NCBI GenBank assembly: GCA_001897605.1 | Contig: MKTL01000016.1 | Location: forward strand, 220,268 to 284,267 | Reading direction: 5' to 3' | Source: Clostridiales bacterium 38-18 | Lineage (GTDB): Bacteria > Bacillota > Clostridia > Peptostreptococcales > Acidaminobacteraceae | Length of the DNA stretch: 64,000 bases | In this document: piece after piece, positions 53,828 through 62,525 of the stretch | How positions within the stretch are numbered: position 1 is the first letter of the stretch | Layout of the letters: each line of letters opens with the position of its first letter | Translations under genes and position numbers: made by a program | The notes under the pieces: generated by a model | Databases searched by the model: none | What the model was told of the DNA's origin: nothing | The model's input: the letters and a program-made list of their open reading frames with translations, nothing else

Positions 53828-54928
53828 TTATAGAGTTTGTGTTAGATCGAAGATTTGAACGCCCAATGCGTCCTGTGGTTCGCTGATGGAAGCATGATCG
53901 CCTCTTCCCATATCCACTCTAAAGCCAGCACTTTTAATTCGACCCTCAATGCACTGACGGCAATGAGCCGCTTCGTCACCTGTGCAGATTTTATCCTTAT
54001 AGAGCTCGTATTTCTCTCTTACATCTGTAGGTGAAAGATTGGGCATAACGACGTTTGCACCTGCCTTAAGTGCTTTTTCACGCCCCTTAGGATCTAACGT
54101 TCCCATAGCAGTAGTAGAAGGGAGAAGTGCTTGAGGTAACAAAAGTCGTGCAAGAGCGACCATGATCAATGTCGCTTCAACCGTGCCACCCTTTGAGCCC
54201 CTTAAAGGTGTCTCATCATGTGGGATATATGGGCCGATTCCTACCATTTCTGGCTGTAACGTTTTAATAAATCTCAAGTCGGCAACTAAATCAGCGCTTG
54301 TCTGATTAGGTAGCCCAACCATAAAGCCTGCGCCAACCTGGAAACCTAGTTTTTTAAGGTTGAACAAGCATTCTCGTCGGTTTTCAAAGCTCATTTTAGG
54401 GTGCAATGCTTCGTAAAGTTCCTTTGAAGCCGTTTCATGTCTTAAAAGGTAACGGTCAACGCCTGCTTTTTTTAAGGCTTCGTAGCTTTCATAGCTTCTT
54501 TCACCAACTGAAAGTGTGACCGCACAGTCTGGGTGATTGGTTTTAATCGCCGTTATAATTTCTATTAAGCGATCGTCTGTAAAATATGGGTCCTCTCCAC
54601 CTTGAAGTACGAATGTACGATAGCCCAACTGATAACCTTCTTCACAGCAATGTAGAATGGCGTCTTTACTTAAGCGATAACGATCGACATTTTTATTTTG
54701 CCCTTGAATCCCACAATAGCTACAATTTTGCTTACAGTAATTTGTAAATTCGATTAGACCTCTCATAAAAACGGTATCTTTATAAAAGAGAGACTTTTTA
54801 TCAAGCGCCCTTTCAAATAAATAGGGTGTGGTTTCTGCATCGATTTCATCTATGATTCTGAGTAACAATTCATCTGATAAATCTTCATTCTCGTAAAGTT
54901 GGTCGATCAATTGTTTAATGGTTTGCAC
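53828..54928 (-). CDS. hydE: [FeFe]-hydrogenase maturation radical SAM enzyme HydE
   Basis: This protein of about 366 residues is a radical SAM enzyme that helps build the hydrogenase H-cluster with HydF and HydG. The SAM cluster motif is CKQNCSYCG. Other HydE-specific blocks are VLQGGEDPYF, VDRYLLRHETAS, GAGFMVGLPNQT, VGIGPYIPHDETPL and LPSTTAMGTLDPKGREKAL. GTG 54928 with GGAGG five bases before it is preferred; the longer reading from TTG 54940 would start in the terminator T-run and include the ribosome binding site. No hydF, hydG or hydrogenase gene is nearby. It has its own promoter and a structured leader. Confidence 0.93.
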   Translation of the reverse strand: MQTIKQLIDQLYENEDLSDELLLRIIDEIDAETTPYLFERALDKKSLFYKDTVFMRGLIEFTNYCKQNCSYCGIQGQNKNVDRYRLSKDAILHCCEEGYQLGYRTFVLQGGEDPYFTDDRLIEIITAIKTNHPDCAVTLSVGERSYESYEALKKAGVDRYLLRHETASKELYEALHPKMSFENRRECLFNLKKLGFQVGAGFMVGLPNQTSADLVADLRFIKTLQPEMVGIGPYIPHDETPLRGSKGGTVEATLIMVALARLLLPQALLPSTTAMGTLDPKGREKALKAGANVVMPNLSPTDVREKYELYKDKICTGDEAAHCRQCIEGRIKSAGFRVDMGRGDHASISEPQDALGVQIFDLTQTL

Positions 54929-54938
54929 ATTTACCTCC

Positions 54939-54971
54939 AAAAAAAAATTCTTTTACCGAGAGATAAAAGAA
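54939..54971 (-). terminator. Attenuator-type terminator in the hydE leader
   Basis: In transcript sense, TTCTTTTA and TAAAAGAA form an 8-bp stem (plus strand 54948-54955 and 54964-54971) with an 8-nt loop and a run of nine T, directly before the GGAGG of hydE. Its 3' arm competes with the pairing at 54952-54961. Confidence 0.75.
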
Positions 54972-55083
54972 GGACAGCACAAAATATATGGTCTGCTTCC
55001 TTTGAGATAAGAAATCTCTACTCTCTTAGGGGGGGACGATGAATAGACATTTACAAAGACGCATCTCGGTAAATACCTTGCTT
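54941..55083 (-). promoter_or_regulatory. Structured hydE leader RNA, candidate riboswitch
   Basis: This is a leader of about 140 nt. TTTACCGAGA near its 5' end (plus 55064-55073) is exactly complementary to TCTCGGTAAA (plus 54952-54961). The latter contains part of the terminator stem, so the two pairings exclude each other. Between them lie a run of seven C, a hairpin GAGAT/ATCTC, and an imperfect hairpin GGAAGCAGAC with GTGCTGTCC. I could not match it to a known riboswitch class. Confidence 0.6.
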
Positions 55084-55089
55084 GTTAAT

Positions 55090-55118
55090 AATTTATCAAA
55101 TATTTTGATTTCTGTCAA
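55090..55118 (-). promoter_or_regulatory. hydE promoter
   Basis: A perfect -35 TTGACA (plus 55113-55118), a 17-bp spacer and -10 TAAATT (plus 55090-55095) on the minus strand. Confidence 0.75.
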
Positions 55119-55145
55119 GACTGTTTTTGTCGTTAAATATAACAC

Positions 55146-55173
55146 TTGTGTAACGGATGAGATGGGATATAAT
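55146..55173 (+). promoter_or_regulatory. Promoter of the inositol-phosphatase-family gene
   Basis: TTGTGT (55146-55151), a 16-bp spacer and a perfect TATAAT (55168-55173). It is divergent from the hydE promoter. Confidence 0.6.
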
Positions 55174-55206
55174 TAAAATTGATATTATTTGAAGAGAGGT
55201 AAACAC

Positions 55207-55998
55207 ATGAAGAACAAAGATTTTCCGTCAGGACATTGGACAAATGCAGTCGTAAGTGAAGTGGTTCAGCTTGCAGATCGCCTTCTTGGAAACGAGTATG
55301 AAGTGATGGAAAAAGGCAGACAGGACATCGTAACAACATTGGATATTCAAATGGAGAGGGAGATAAAAGCACTCTTATTGAGTCGGTTTCCAAACGATGG
55401 ATTTGTTGGTGAGGAGGAGAATCAAACGGCATCTAATCATAAGCGGATTTGGGTTTGTGATCCAATTGATGGAACGCTTAATTTCACACAGGGGATTCCC
55501 TATTTTGGCGTTCAACTGGCGCTTTTAGAAGGGGATGCTGTGCTTTTTAGTATGATTTATTTGCCAAAGCTTAAAGAGCTTTATACGGCCATTTTAGGTC
55601 AAGGCGCTTTTTTAAATGGTACCTCTATTGCGATAGCTCAAATTCAAACATTAGAAAAAAGTATTGTGACCTTTGGTGATTTTTCAAAGTCAAACCCAAG
55701 CTCAAGAACCTTTCAAAATGAATTAATCGGACGATTATTGGGAAAAGCGATGCGCATAAGAATACAAGGTGCTTCTTCAGTGGATTTTGCATTTGTTTCA
55801 AGTCATAAGAATGCGGTTCACATTTTGTTTTCTAAAAACGTTTGGGAACTGGCACCGGGTATATTACTTGCAAAGGAAGCTGGCTGTGTTGTTCACAAAT
55901 TCAGTGGTGCCACTCATGGCTTTGAAGGAGAAGGATTGATTATCAGTGCCAACCAAAACATTCTTGATGAGATATTAATAGAAATAGAAAAAATGTAA
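55207..55998 (+). CDS. Inositol monophosphatase family protein
   Basis: This 263-residue Mg2+-dependent phosphatase has the family motifs FVGEEEN, CDPIDGTLNFTQGIPYFGVQ (metal-binding D-P-I-D-G-T) and the C-terminal WELAPGILLAKEAGC, where the usual WD is WE. The substrate could be inositol phosphate, a sugar phosphate or PAP; the sequence does not decide. ATG 55207 behind AGAGAGG is chosen over TTG 55189. It lies 60 bp before a glycogen debranching gene and may be read with it. Confidence 0.88.
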   Translation: MKNKDFPSGHWTNAVVSEVVQLADRLLGNEYEVMEKGRQDIVTTLDIQMEREIKALLLSRFPNDGFVGEEENQTASNHKRIWVCDPIDGTLNFTQGIPYFGVQLALLEGDAVLFSMIYLPKLKELYTAILGQGAFLNGTSIAIAQIQTLEKSIVTFGDFSKSNPSSRTFQNELIGRLLGKAMRIRIQGASSVDFAFVSSHKNAVHILFSKNVWELAPGILLAKEAGCVVHKFSGATHGFEGEGLIISANQNILDEILIEIEKM

Positions 55999-56058
55999 TC
56001 ATTGTGAAACCGATCATATGCAATAGGTCAAAGTAAAACAAAGTAGAAAGGATCAATT

Positions 56059-58005
56059 ATGAAAAAATCAGTGCTTGATATTATGAATCATGAGTATCTT
56101 TTAACCAACGGACTAGGAGGCTATAGTTTTGGTACTGTGGATGGGACAAACTGCAGAAAATACCATGGTCTTTACTGTGTTAGCGATAATCCACCGGTGG
56201 AAAGGTTTCATTTGATTTCTAAGATGGTGGTTTCTGTCGTGGTGGGGGAGAATGTCTATCCATTTGTTTATGAAAACGTTACCGGTGTTCCAAAAACAGA
56301 ATCTAACCTTACAGCCTTTACCCATAAGGGAATCTTACAAAGACGGTTTCATGAGCCTACTATAGGAGCTGATTTAAAAGAGCAAATCGCTTTGGCTTAT
56401 GGTAGCAATCATCTTGCAGCCAAATATAAATTAAGCCTACCAGAGACCTTAGTTCATAGAAGTGATGTGAAAATTAAGTTTGAGCTTTTGGTCAACTTTA
56501 GAGATCATCATGAGACGATTACTCCAGAACTTGAAAAGTATACCGCCGTTTTTAATGAGGACAATCAAATGGCAGTCATTTCCGATCAGCAACACACGGT
56601 GTATGCTCAGTTTATCAGTGAAGAAAGTATTTCTTATCGTTGTCCGCTCAGTCTAACAGCAGAGAGCTATTATCCTATCGAAACGGAGAGAGGCTATCCA
56701 GACATGGAGGCGCATATCATAGCTGTAGAGGGGATTATAAAACCAAAGTCAAATACAGTAACCTTCGAACTAAGAGTGAACACCACATCTGATTTTAGTT
56801 CATTAAGCGAGATTCATGAATCGAGAACGAATCGATATGACCAGCTTATGAAAAATGCGGGTGCAGAATCTGAAGTTTTAAAGCAGCTGGTACAAGCTTC
56901 AGACGATTTTATCGTTTATAGAAAGACGACGGGAAAGAAAACGATCATTGCAGGTTATCCTTGGTTTACTGACTGGGGTAGAGATACGATGATTTCTATA
57001 CCAGGATTAACCCTTGAAACCGGTAGATATGAAGAAGCACTTGAAATGATTGAAGGCTTTTTGCAAATGGCATATAAGGGCATTATCCCAAATAATTTTC
57101 CGGATGAAGGTCAAGCACCTATGTACAATACTTCAGATGGAACGCTTTGGTTATTTCATGCCATGTACAAGTACATGATGAAAACCAATCACTTAGGTGC
57201 ACTAGAAAAAGTATATCCAAAATTAGTTGAAATCATTGATTTTCATGTTAACGGTACCATAAATGATATCTATATGGATCAGGATGGCCTACTCAGTACA
57301 GGAAATGAGACCACCCAGCTAACTTGGATGGATGTTAAGGTAAATGGATGGGTAGTAACCCCTAGACATGGTAAAGCAGTAGAAATCAATGCACTTTGGT
57401 ACAATGCACTTCAAATCATGGCGGCGTTTTCAGCTATGCTTTCAAATGGTGAGGAACATAAGTATTTAGAGTTAAGTGCCCGTACAAAAAAGGCATTTAA
57501 TGAGCAGTTTTGGAATGAAGCAGGGCAAAATTTATATGACCTGATTATTGATGGCGAAGCGTATGACATTCCAAGACCTAACATGATATTCGCCGTGAGC
57601 CTACCTTTTTCAGTTCTGAACCTCGATAAGCATAAGGCGGTTGTCGATTATGTGATGAAGCATTTTAAAACCCCATATGGGTTAAGAACTCTTAGAATGG
57701 AGGATGAGAATTTTCAACCGATCTATACTGGTGATCTACTTAGTCGAGATGGTGCATATCACAGAGGAACCGTGTGGGCTTGGTTAATGGGACCCTATCT
57801 AGAGGCACATTATAAAACCTACAAGGATCTTTCGTATTTACAAAGTGCATTAAAGGAATGGATGATGCATTTGGAAAATGGTGTGATCGGCAGTTTATCA
57901 GAAGTGTTTGATGCGACAGAACCGTTCAATCAAAAGGGATGTTCAGCACAGGCATGGTCGGTTGCTGAGGCGATTAGAATTTGGAAAATAGCGAACAACG
58001 ATTAA
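56059..58005 (+). CDS. Glycogen debranching enzyme (amylo-alpha-1,6-glucosidase, GH133-type)
   Basis: This 648-residue cytoplasmic enzyme removes alpha-1,6 branches from glycogen or limit dextrin. The N-terminal GDE_N domain (about 1-215) opens YLLTNGLGGYSFGTVDGTNC, and the catalytic (alpha/alpha)6 domain follows with YPWFTDWGRDTMISIPGL, IPNNFPDEGQAPMYNTSDGT, and the C-terminal DGAYHRGTVWAWLMGPYLEA. GAAAGGAT precedes the ATG. It fits the alpha-glucan theme of the amylase and malQ genes downstream. Confidence 0.93.
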   Translation: MKKSVLDIMNHEYLLTNGLGGYSFGTVDGTNCRKYHGLYCVSDNPPVERFHLISKMVVSVVVGENVYPFVYENVTGVPKTESNLTAFTHKGILQRRFHEPTIGADLKEQIALAYGSNHLAAKYKLSLPETLVHRSDVKIKFELLVNFRDHHETITPELEKYTAVFNEDNQMAVISDQQHTVYAQFISEESISYRCPLSLTAESYYPIETERGYPDMEAHIIAVEGIIKPKSNTVTFELRVNTTSDFSSLSEIHESRTNRYDQLMKNAGAESEVLKQLVQASDDFIVYRKTTGKKTIIAGYPWFTDWGRDTMISIPGLTLETGRYEEALEMIEGFLQMAYKGIIPNNFPDEGQAPMYNTSDGTLWLFHAMYKYMMKTNHLGALEKVYPKLVEIIDFHVNGTINDIYMDQDGLLSTGNETTQLTWMDVKVNGWVVTPRHGKAVEINALWYNALQIMAAFSAMLSNGEEHKYLELSARTKKAFNEQFWNEAGQNLYDLIIDGEAYDIPRPNMIFAVSLPFSVLNLDKHKAVVDYVMKHFKTPYGLRTLRMEDENFQPIYTGDLLSRDGAYHRGTVWAWLMGPYLEAHYKTYKDLSYLQSALKEWMMHLENGVIGSLSEVFDATEPFNQKGCSAQAWSVAEAIRIWKIANND

Positions 58006-58108
58006 GGATAAAAAAGTAAATGACAGATAGAGATAGAAAAAACTGCTAAATTGGGATATATTAGTATTAGAATTGGTTATTTCACTTTTTATAAAGTAGA
58101 GGTGAGAA

Positions 58109-58918
58109 ATGAAAACTCTATTAGAGTCATGGCAGCTTGATATAAGTAACCTATTAACCGTACCCTATGATAGACGATTAAAAAGGCTGGGCCTACATGA
58201 GGAACCTGTCTTACCTGTCACCTATGACGTTTTTTTAGAGCGTCTTTACACTGAGGATTTGACAGACGTCTATGATCAGTTTTTGGATTTGATTAGTGGT
58301 GAGATTGAAAGGTGCCAATATTCTTATCGCATAAGACTTACGAATGGTGGCTATGCGATTTTTGAGGACGAAATCATCATCACGGAATATACATCAGATG
58401 GGATACCATCAAAAGCAGAAGGATTTACATATGATCTTTCCTTATCTGCTAAAGATGCTATTTTGAGTAAAATACCTGAAAGAGATCCTTTGACATTTCT
58501 TAAAACAAGTGATGCATTTTTATCTGAATTGAAGCAATCCATCGAGAAGCAACGCAAATCCATGTTTTTCTTAACGGTGGCAATGATATGTGTAGACAAT
58601 TTTGCACAAATCAATTCAGCTGAAAGGAGAAGGGTTGCAGACCGAGTGCTCGTCCATGTCGCACATGCAATTGAAGCGGCGTTGCCTGAGGAGGCATATA
58701 CGGCTAGGTTTGGTGTGAACTGCTTTATTTTTGCACTTCCAAATACACCTAATATTATGGCTGAGACGATAATAAATAAAATCATCGAAGACATTCAAAG
58801 CATTGCATATGCCGTTGAACCACAGCCTATTTTTTCATATGGCCTAAAGGAATATTTGGGTGAGACACCCTATGAACTGATTCAGATGTTAAAGACTAAA
58901 ATCAAACAGGCTTTTTAA
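58109..58918 (+). CDS. PAS-like protein with degenerate GGDEF domain
   Basis: This 269-residue soluble protein has an N-terminal domain (about 1-120) that looks PAS-like (RCQYSYRIRLTNGGYAIFED). From about residue 128 the sequence follows the GGDEF fold (ERDPLTFLKTSDAFLSEL, then MICVDNFAQIN in place of D.D.FK.IND), but the catalytic loop is RFGVNCF instead of RxGGDEF, so it should not make c-di-GMP. It lies between a debranching enzyme and an amylase gene and may be a ligand-binding regulator. GAGGTGA precedes the ATG. Confidence 0.72.
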   Translation: MKTLLESWQLDISNLLTVPYDRRLKRLGLHEEPVLPVTYDVFLERLYTEDLTDVYDQFLDLISGEIERCQYSYRIRLTNGGYAIFEDEIIITEYTSDGIPSKAEGFTYDLSLSAKDAILSKIPERDPLTFLKTSDAFLSELKQSIEKQRKSMFFLTVAMICVDNFAQINSAERRRVADRVLVHVAHAIEAALPEEAYTARFGVNCFIFALPNTPNIMAETIINKIIEDIQSIAYAVEPQPIFSYGLKEYLGETPYELIQMLKTKIKQAF

Positions 58919-58969
58919 GTCTATATTAAAGCCTATAATTTGGTAGAATACATTAAGTTTATATGCATT

Positions 58970-59008
58970 AAAAAGGTGCTTTTGCAAGAATCGCTAAGCA
59001 CCTTTTTT
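58970..59008. terminator. Convergent terminator (degenerate GGDEF gene / amylase)
   Basis: AAAAAGGTGCTT (58970-58981) pairs with AAGCACCTTTTTT (from 58996). The A-run and T-run on either side allow it to work in both directions. Confidence 0.88.
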
Positions 59009-59015
59009 ACGCTTT

Positions 59016-60563
59016 TTATTTTGTTATGATGTAAAACTGACTTGTAAGTGGTGGCAGTGTGAATGAATTTGAACCGGTTTGAAGGGTTAGGCTCTCACTA
59101 CCTGTTAGTTCTTTTAACGACATTGAATCAGAATAATCAAAGCTAATGGTTTTTTCAGAATCGCTAGCATTGATTGCTACTAGTAATCGTTTATTTTCCT
59201 TACTGATTTCATAGATCATAGTAAATTGATCTCTGTAAATCAGGTGAAAGCTACCAGAATAGTTTTCCTTTACTTGCGCTAAAAATTGTAGATACGGAAT
59301 TAAGTTTGTCTCATCATTGACTTCAGATTGACTGAAATCCATAAAAGCTCTATTAGCTGGATCATAAGCCCCATCCATTGCGATTTCAGTTCCGTAGTAG
59401 AGGACTGGTATCGCAGGGTAGGTATAGGTGAAAGCAAGTGCCAATTTGGTGTATTCTACTTGATTTTTAGGATTCTGGCTCATAAATCTCGCATTGTCGT
59501 GATTGTCTATGAACAAGGCGTTTTCAGTAGGAGTAGAAAAATTCTTTTCCTTTTCAAGGGCATTGGCCAAGGATAAAATGTTCGGTTTTACATTAAATGC
59601 GTTAATAATACCGTTATACAAAGAGTAGTTGGTTAAACTGTCTATGCCGTCTTTATGATAGGATTCAAGGGTATTTGTGTTACCATCCCAGACTTCGCCC
59701 AGTAAAAAGAAATCGGGATACTTTTCTTTAATCGCACCTGAAAAATCCTGCCAAAATTCATGTGAAACATGGCGCATGGTGTCGAGTCTAAAGCCGTCGA
59801 TGCCGGTTTGGTCAATCCACCAAAGGGCGTTTTTAATAAAATAGTCCTTTACCTCAGGATTGGATTGATCGAGATCAGGGAGACCAGCCAACCAACCGGT
59901 TTCAAGCTCGTTTGCATCCTTGAAGTTATTCAGTGGCGTATCAGGATGGAACCAGTCTGCCTTGTCAGGATCGGAAAGCCAGGGTGAGTTGTAGCCGGTA
60001 TGATTGACGACGTAATCTAAGATCACTTTAATGCCCATTTCGTGCGCTTGATTCACAAGCGTTTGAAGGGTAGCCATATCGCCAAAATGTGGATCGACGG
60101 ACTCAAAATCGTAGATCCAGTAGCCGTGATAGCCGTTTGGGCCATTGGTCATAACCGGCGTCAGCCAAATTGCAGTTGCCCCTAGAGATTTTATATAATC
60201 CAGATGGTCGATGACACCTTGAAGATCACCACCTTGAAAGGCTCTCATATCTTCTTTGTTGACATCTGGAAGGTTACTCTCTGGATTACTGTCTGCAAAG
60301 CGATCGACCATAATAAAATAGATGATGTCATCGGAAGTGATGCGCGCTGTGATTTCTGTGGTTGGACTCTCAGCGGTGGTTGATTCGTTCGCTTGAGTCG
60401 CTTCATTCGATTGAGTTGCATCTTTCTCGTCTGAAGCTTCTGAAGTGAGCGGTGTGGTTTCTGATGGAAGGGCATTTTTACTTTGACACCCCATTAATAA
60501 AACTAAGGTGAAAATAATGAGTAAACTAAATTGAAAATGTTTCTTGCCTAATTGAAATGTCAT
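59016..60563 (-). CDS. Secreted alpha-amylase-family (GH13) lipoprotein
   Basis: This protein of about 515 residues degrades alpha-glucans at the cell surface. The signal peptide ends in the lipobox LLMGCQ (Cys about residue 26), followed by a Ser/Thr/Glu-rich linker of about 50 residues and the GH13 barrel. The catalytic Asp is in GFRLDTMRH, the acid Glu in LLGEVWDG, the third Asp in FIDNHDNAR; DYVVNHTG is the first conserved region. ATG 60563 behind TAGGAGG is chosen; the frame open to 60614 runs through the operator. It is divergent from malQ, with LacI-type operators at both promoters. Confidence 0.92.
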   Translation of the reverse strand: MTFQLGKKHFQFSLLIIFTLVLLMGCQSKNALPSETTPLTSEASDEKDATQSNEATQANESTTAESPTTEITARITSDDIIYFIMVDRFADSNPESNLPDVNKEDMRAFQGGDLQGVIDHLDYIKSLGATAIWLTPVMTNGPNGYHGYWIYDFESVDPHFGDMATLQTLVNQAHEMGIKVILDYVVNHTGYNSPWLSDPDKADWFHPDTPLNNFKDANELETGWLAGLPDLDQSNPEVKDYFIKNALWWIDQTGIDGFRLDTMRHVSHEFWQDFSGAIKEKYPDFFLLGEVWDGNTNTLESYHKDGIDSLTNYSLYNGIINAFNVKPNILSLANALEKEKNFSTPTENALFIDNHDNARFMSQNPKNQVEYTKLALAFTYTYPAIPVLYYGTEIAMDGAYDPANRAFMDFSQSEVNDETNLIPYLQFLAQVKENYSGSFHLIYRDQFTMIYEISKENKRLLVAINASDSEKTISFDYSDSMSLKELTGSESLTLQTGSNSFTLPPLTSQFYIITK

Positions 60564-60579
60564 TTTTCCTCCTAATTCA

Positions 60580-60593
60580 TGCAAGCGGTTGCA
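60580..60593. promoter_or_regulatory. LacI-type operator 1 (amylase side)
   Basis: TGCAAGCGGTTGCA is a near-palindrome with the central CG typical of LacI-family maltose regulators. It lies in the amylase 5' UTR just upstream of the ribosome binding site. It matches operator 2 at 13 of 14 bases. Confidence 0.8.
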
Positions 60594-60638
60594 CCTAAAG
60601 GGATAAAAAATCACCCATTTGTGATGCGTTTATTTCTA

Positions 60639-60667
60639 ATTTTAGGGTATTTATGTGCTAAATTCAA
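60639..60667 (-). promoter_or_regulatory. Amylase promoter
   Basis: On the minus strand, TTGAAT (plus 60662-60667), a 17-bp spacer and TAAAAT (plus 60639-60644). Confidence 0.65.
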
Positions 60668-60690
60668 TACAAATTATCTTTCTACTATTA

Positions 60691-60719
60691 TTGACAAGCA
60701 TTAAGAAACAAAATATAAT
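60691..60719 (+). promoter_or_regulatory. malQ promoter
   Basis: Perfect TTGACA (60691-60696), a 17-bp spacer and perfect TATAAT (60714-60719). Confidence 0.9.
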
Positions 60720-60726
60720 GAGATTG

Positions 60727-60740
60727 TGCAAACGGTTGCA
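60727..60740. promoter_or_regulatory. LacI-type operator 2 (malQ side)
   Basis: TGCAAACGGTTGCA covers about +1 to +14 of the malQ transcript, a classic repressor position. It is the partner of operator 1, 147 bp away (start to start). Confidence 0.82.
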
Positions 60741-60826
60741 GAAATAGACTCAAACAAATTCTAGCAATTAACATATATGGATTTTATGGTGAGTAAATTA
60801 GTAGGTTGGATGGAGAGAGGTTTTAT

Positions 60827-62308
60827 ATGAGACAGAGAAGCAGTGGTGTACTATTGCATATTTCGTCATTACCGGGCGAGTATGGCATCGGTGACCTTGG
60901 AAAAGGCGCTTATGCGTTTTTAGATTTTTTAGAGAAATCAGGACAACATAACTGGCAGATACTGCCGATCGGGATAACTGGCTATGGGGATTCGCCTTAC
61001 CAGTCTTTTTCTGCGTTTGCTGGAAATCCTTATTTCATCGATTTGGCAGAGCTGATCGATATGGGTTATCTAGATAAAAAGACCGTCGACAAAGCGGATC
61101 TTGGCAAAAGCAAGCATAAAGTCGATTATGAAAAGCTATATTTTAATAAAATGCCACTTCTTAGAATGGCATATGAGAACTCAAAAGTAAAATTAAGCCA
61201 TGAGCTCAATAAGTTTTATGAAGCTGAAAAGACTTGGCTTGAGGATTTTGCACTTTACATGGCCATCAAAGCACATAATGGCAATCGCTCTTGGATCGAA
61301 TGGGATAAGGGCTATGAAAATGCAAAAACGGATAAGGTTGCGAAATTTAAAGAAACTCATAAGGACGAAATCTTCTTCTGGGTATTCACGCAGTATTTCT
61401 TCTTTAAGCAATGGTTTGCTTTAAAAGCCGTTGCAGCGGATAAGGGCATCACCATTATCGGAGATTTACCGATCTATGTGGCTGAAGACAGCTCAGATGT
61501 TTGGGCAAATCCTGAACTTTTTAAACTCGATAAAACCTCTAAACCAATCAGTGTCGCTGGTTGTCCGCCAGATGCATTCTCTGCTACTGGACAGCTTTGG
61601 GGCAATCCAATTTACAATTGGGAACACATGGACAAACAAAATTACGCTTGGTGGATCAAGCGAATTGACTATAGCTTAAAAATGTTCGATGTGATTAGAA
61701 TCGATCACTTTAGAGGGTTTGAAGCCTATTGGGAGATTCCATATGGCGATCCAACCGCTGAAAAAGGTGAATGGACAAACGGCCCAGGTAAAAAGCTTTT
61801 CATCGCAATTAGAGAGGCACTTGGCGATGTGAACATCATCGCAGAAGACCTAGGCTATTTAACAGAGGGCGTTATTGAGCTCAGAGAATTTACAGGCTTC
61901 CCAGGGATGAAAATCCTTCAGTTTGCATTTGATGCGAGAGAGGAAAGCGATTATCTCCCTCATAACTATTCTGAAAACTTCGTTGCTTACACCGGCACAC
62001 ATGATAATGAAACCATCGCAGGTTGGATGGACAATGTGGCTAAAGCGGATAGAGACTTTGCTATGGACTACTTAAAACTCGATCGCAGCGAAGGCTACCA
62101 TTGGGGCTTTATCAGAGGGGTTTGGTCATCAACAGCGTATCTTGCCATCGCTCAAATGCAGGATTTCTTAGGACTGGACAACAAAGCGAGAATGAATTTC
62201 CCATCGACTTTAGGTGGCAACTGGATCTGGAGAATCACTCAAAAGGATCTTTCAGATCACCTAGCAGATAAAATGAAAAAGATCACCAAATTATACGGAA
62301 GATTATAA
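60827..62308 (+). CDS. malQ: 4-alpha-glucanotransferase (amylomaltase)
   Basis: This 493-residue GH77 enzyme transfers maltodextrin segments. Motifs: SSGVLLHISSLPGEYGIGDLG at the N-terminus, GDLPIYVAEDSSDVWANPELF, VIRIDHFRGFEAYWEIP with the nucleophile Asp, AEDLGYLTEGV with the acid Glu, and YTGTHDNETIAGW. ATG 60827 behind AGAGAGG is chosen over the upstream frame from 60806. It acts in the cytoplasm on dextrins released by the divergent surface amylase. Confidence 0.96.
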   Translation: MRQRSSGVLLHISSLPGEYGIGDLGKGAYAFLDFLEKSGQHNWQILPIGITGYGDSPYQSFSAFAGNPYFIDLAELIDMGYLDKKTVDKADLGKSKHKVDYEKLYFNKMPLLRMAYENSKVKLSHELNKFYEAEKTWLEDFALYMAIKAHNGNRSWIEWDKGYENAKTDKVAKFKETHKDEIFFWVFTQYFFFKQWFALKAVAADKGITIIGDLPIYVAEDSSDVWANPELFKLDKTSKPISVAGCPPDAFSATGQLWGNPIYNWEHMDKQNYAWWIKRIDYSLKMFDVIRIDHFRGFEAYWEIPYGDPTAEKGEWTNGPGKKLFIAIREALGDVNIIAEDLGYLTEGVIELREFTGFPGMKILQFAFDAREESDYLPHNYSENFVAYTGTHDNETIAGWMDNVAKADRDFAMDYLKLDRSEGYHWGFIRGVWSSTAYLAIAQMQDFLGLDNKARMNFPSTLGGNWIWRITQKDLSDHLADKMKKITKLYGRL

Positions 62309-62332
62309 TCCTTCTCATTCATAAATCTGGTA

Positions 62333-62367
62333 TTCTGTCGTATAACGATAGATTGCCAGATTTTTTT
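62333..62367 (+). terminator. Rho-independent terminator after malQ
   Basis: AAATCTGG (62333-62340) pairs with CCAGATTT (62356-62363). An inner partial stem (CTGTCGT with ACGATAG) extends it, and a T-run follows. Confidence 0.8.
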
Positions 62368-62415
62368 ATCTCAATCCAGTGCCATAGGTCATTGAAAGCC
62401 AATAGGATACAAAAA

Positions 62416-62448
62416 CAAATGAAACACGTATAGCAAATGAAACACATA
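62416..62448. promoter_or_regulatory. Tandem 15-bp direct repeat before the XRE-TPR regulator gene
   Basis: CAAATGAAACACGTA (62416-62430) and CAAATGAAACACATA (62434-62448) differ at one base with an 18-bp period. They lie about 80 bp before the regulator start, a possible autoregulatory site. Nothing else clear was found in the 217-bp gap. Confidence 0.4.
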
Positions 62449-62525
62449 AAGCTAACAGGACAATGAGAACCTGTCTGCTAGATCCAATCTGATTTTAAAC
62501 TTCGGAGGGGGTAACCAAGAAAGAA

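Noticed and set aside
54941-55083. T-box or glycine riboswitch for the hydE leader
   Set aside because: AGAGAGTAG recalls T-box stem I and CTCTCGGTAAAAG recalls the glycine aptamer end, but the T-box TGG-containing sequence and the glycine core ACCGAAGG are both absent.
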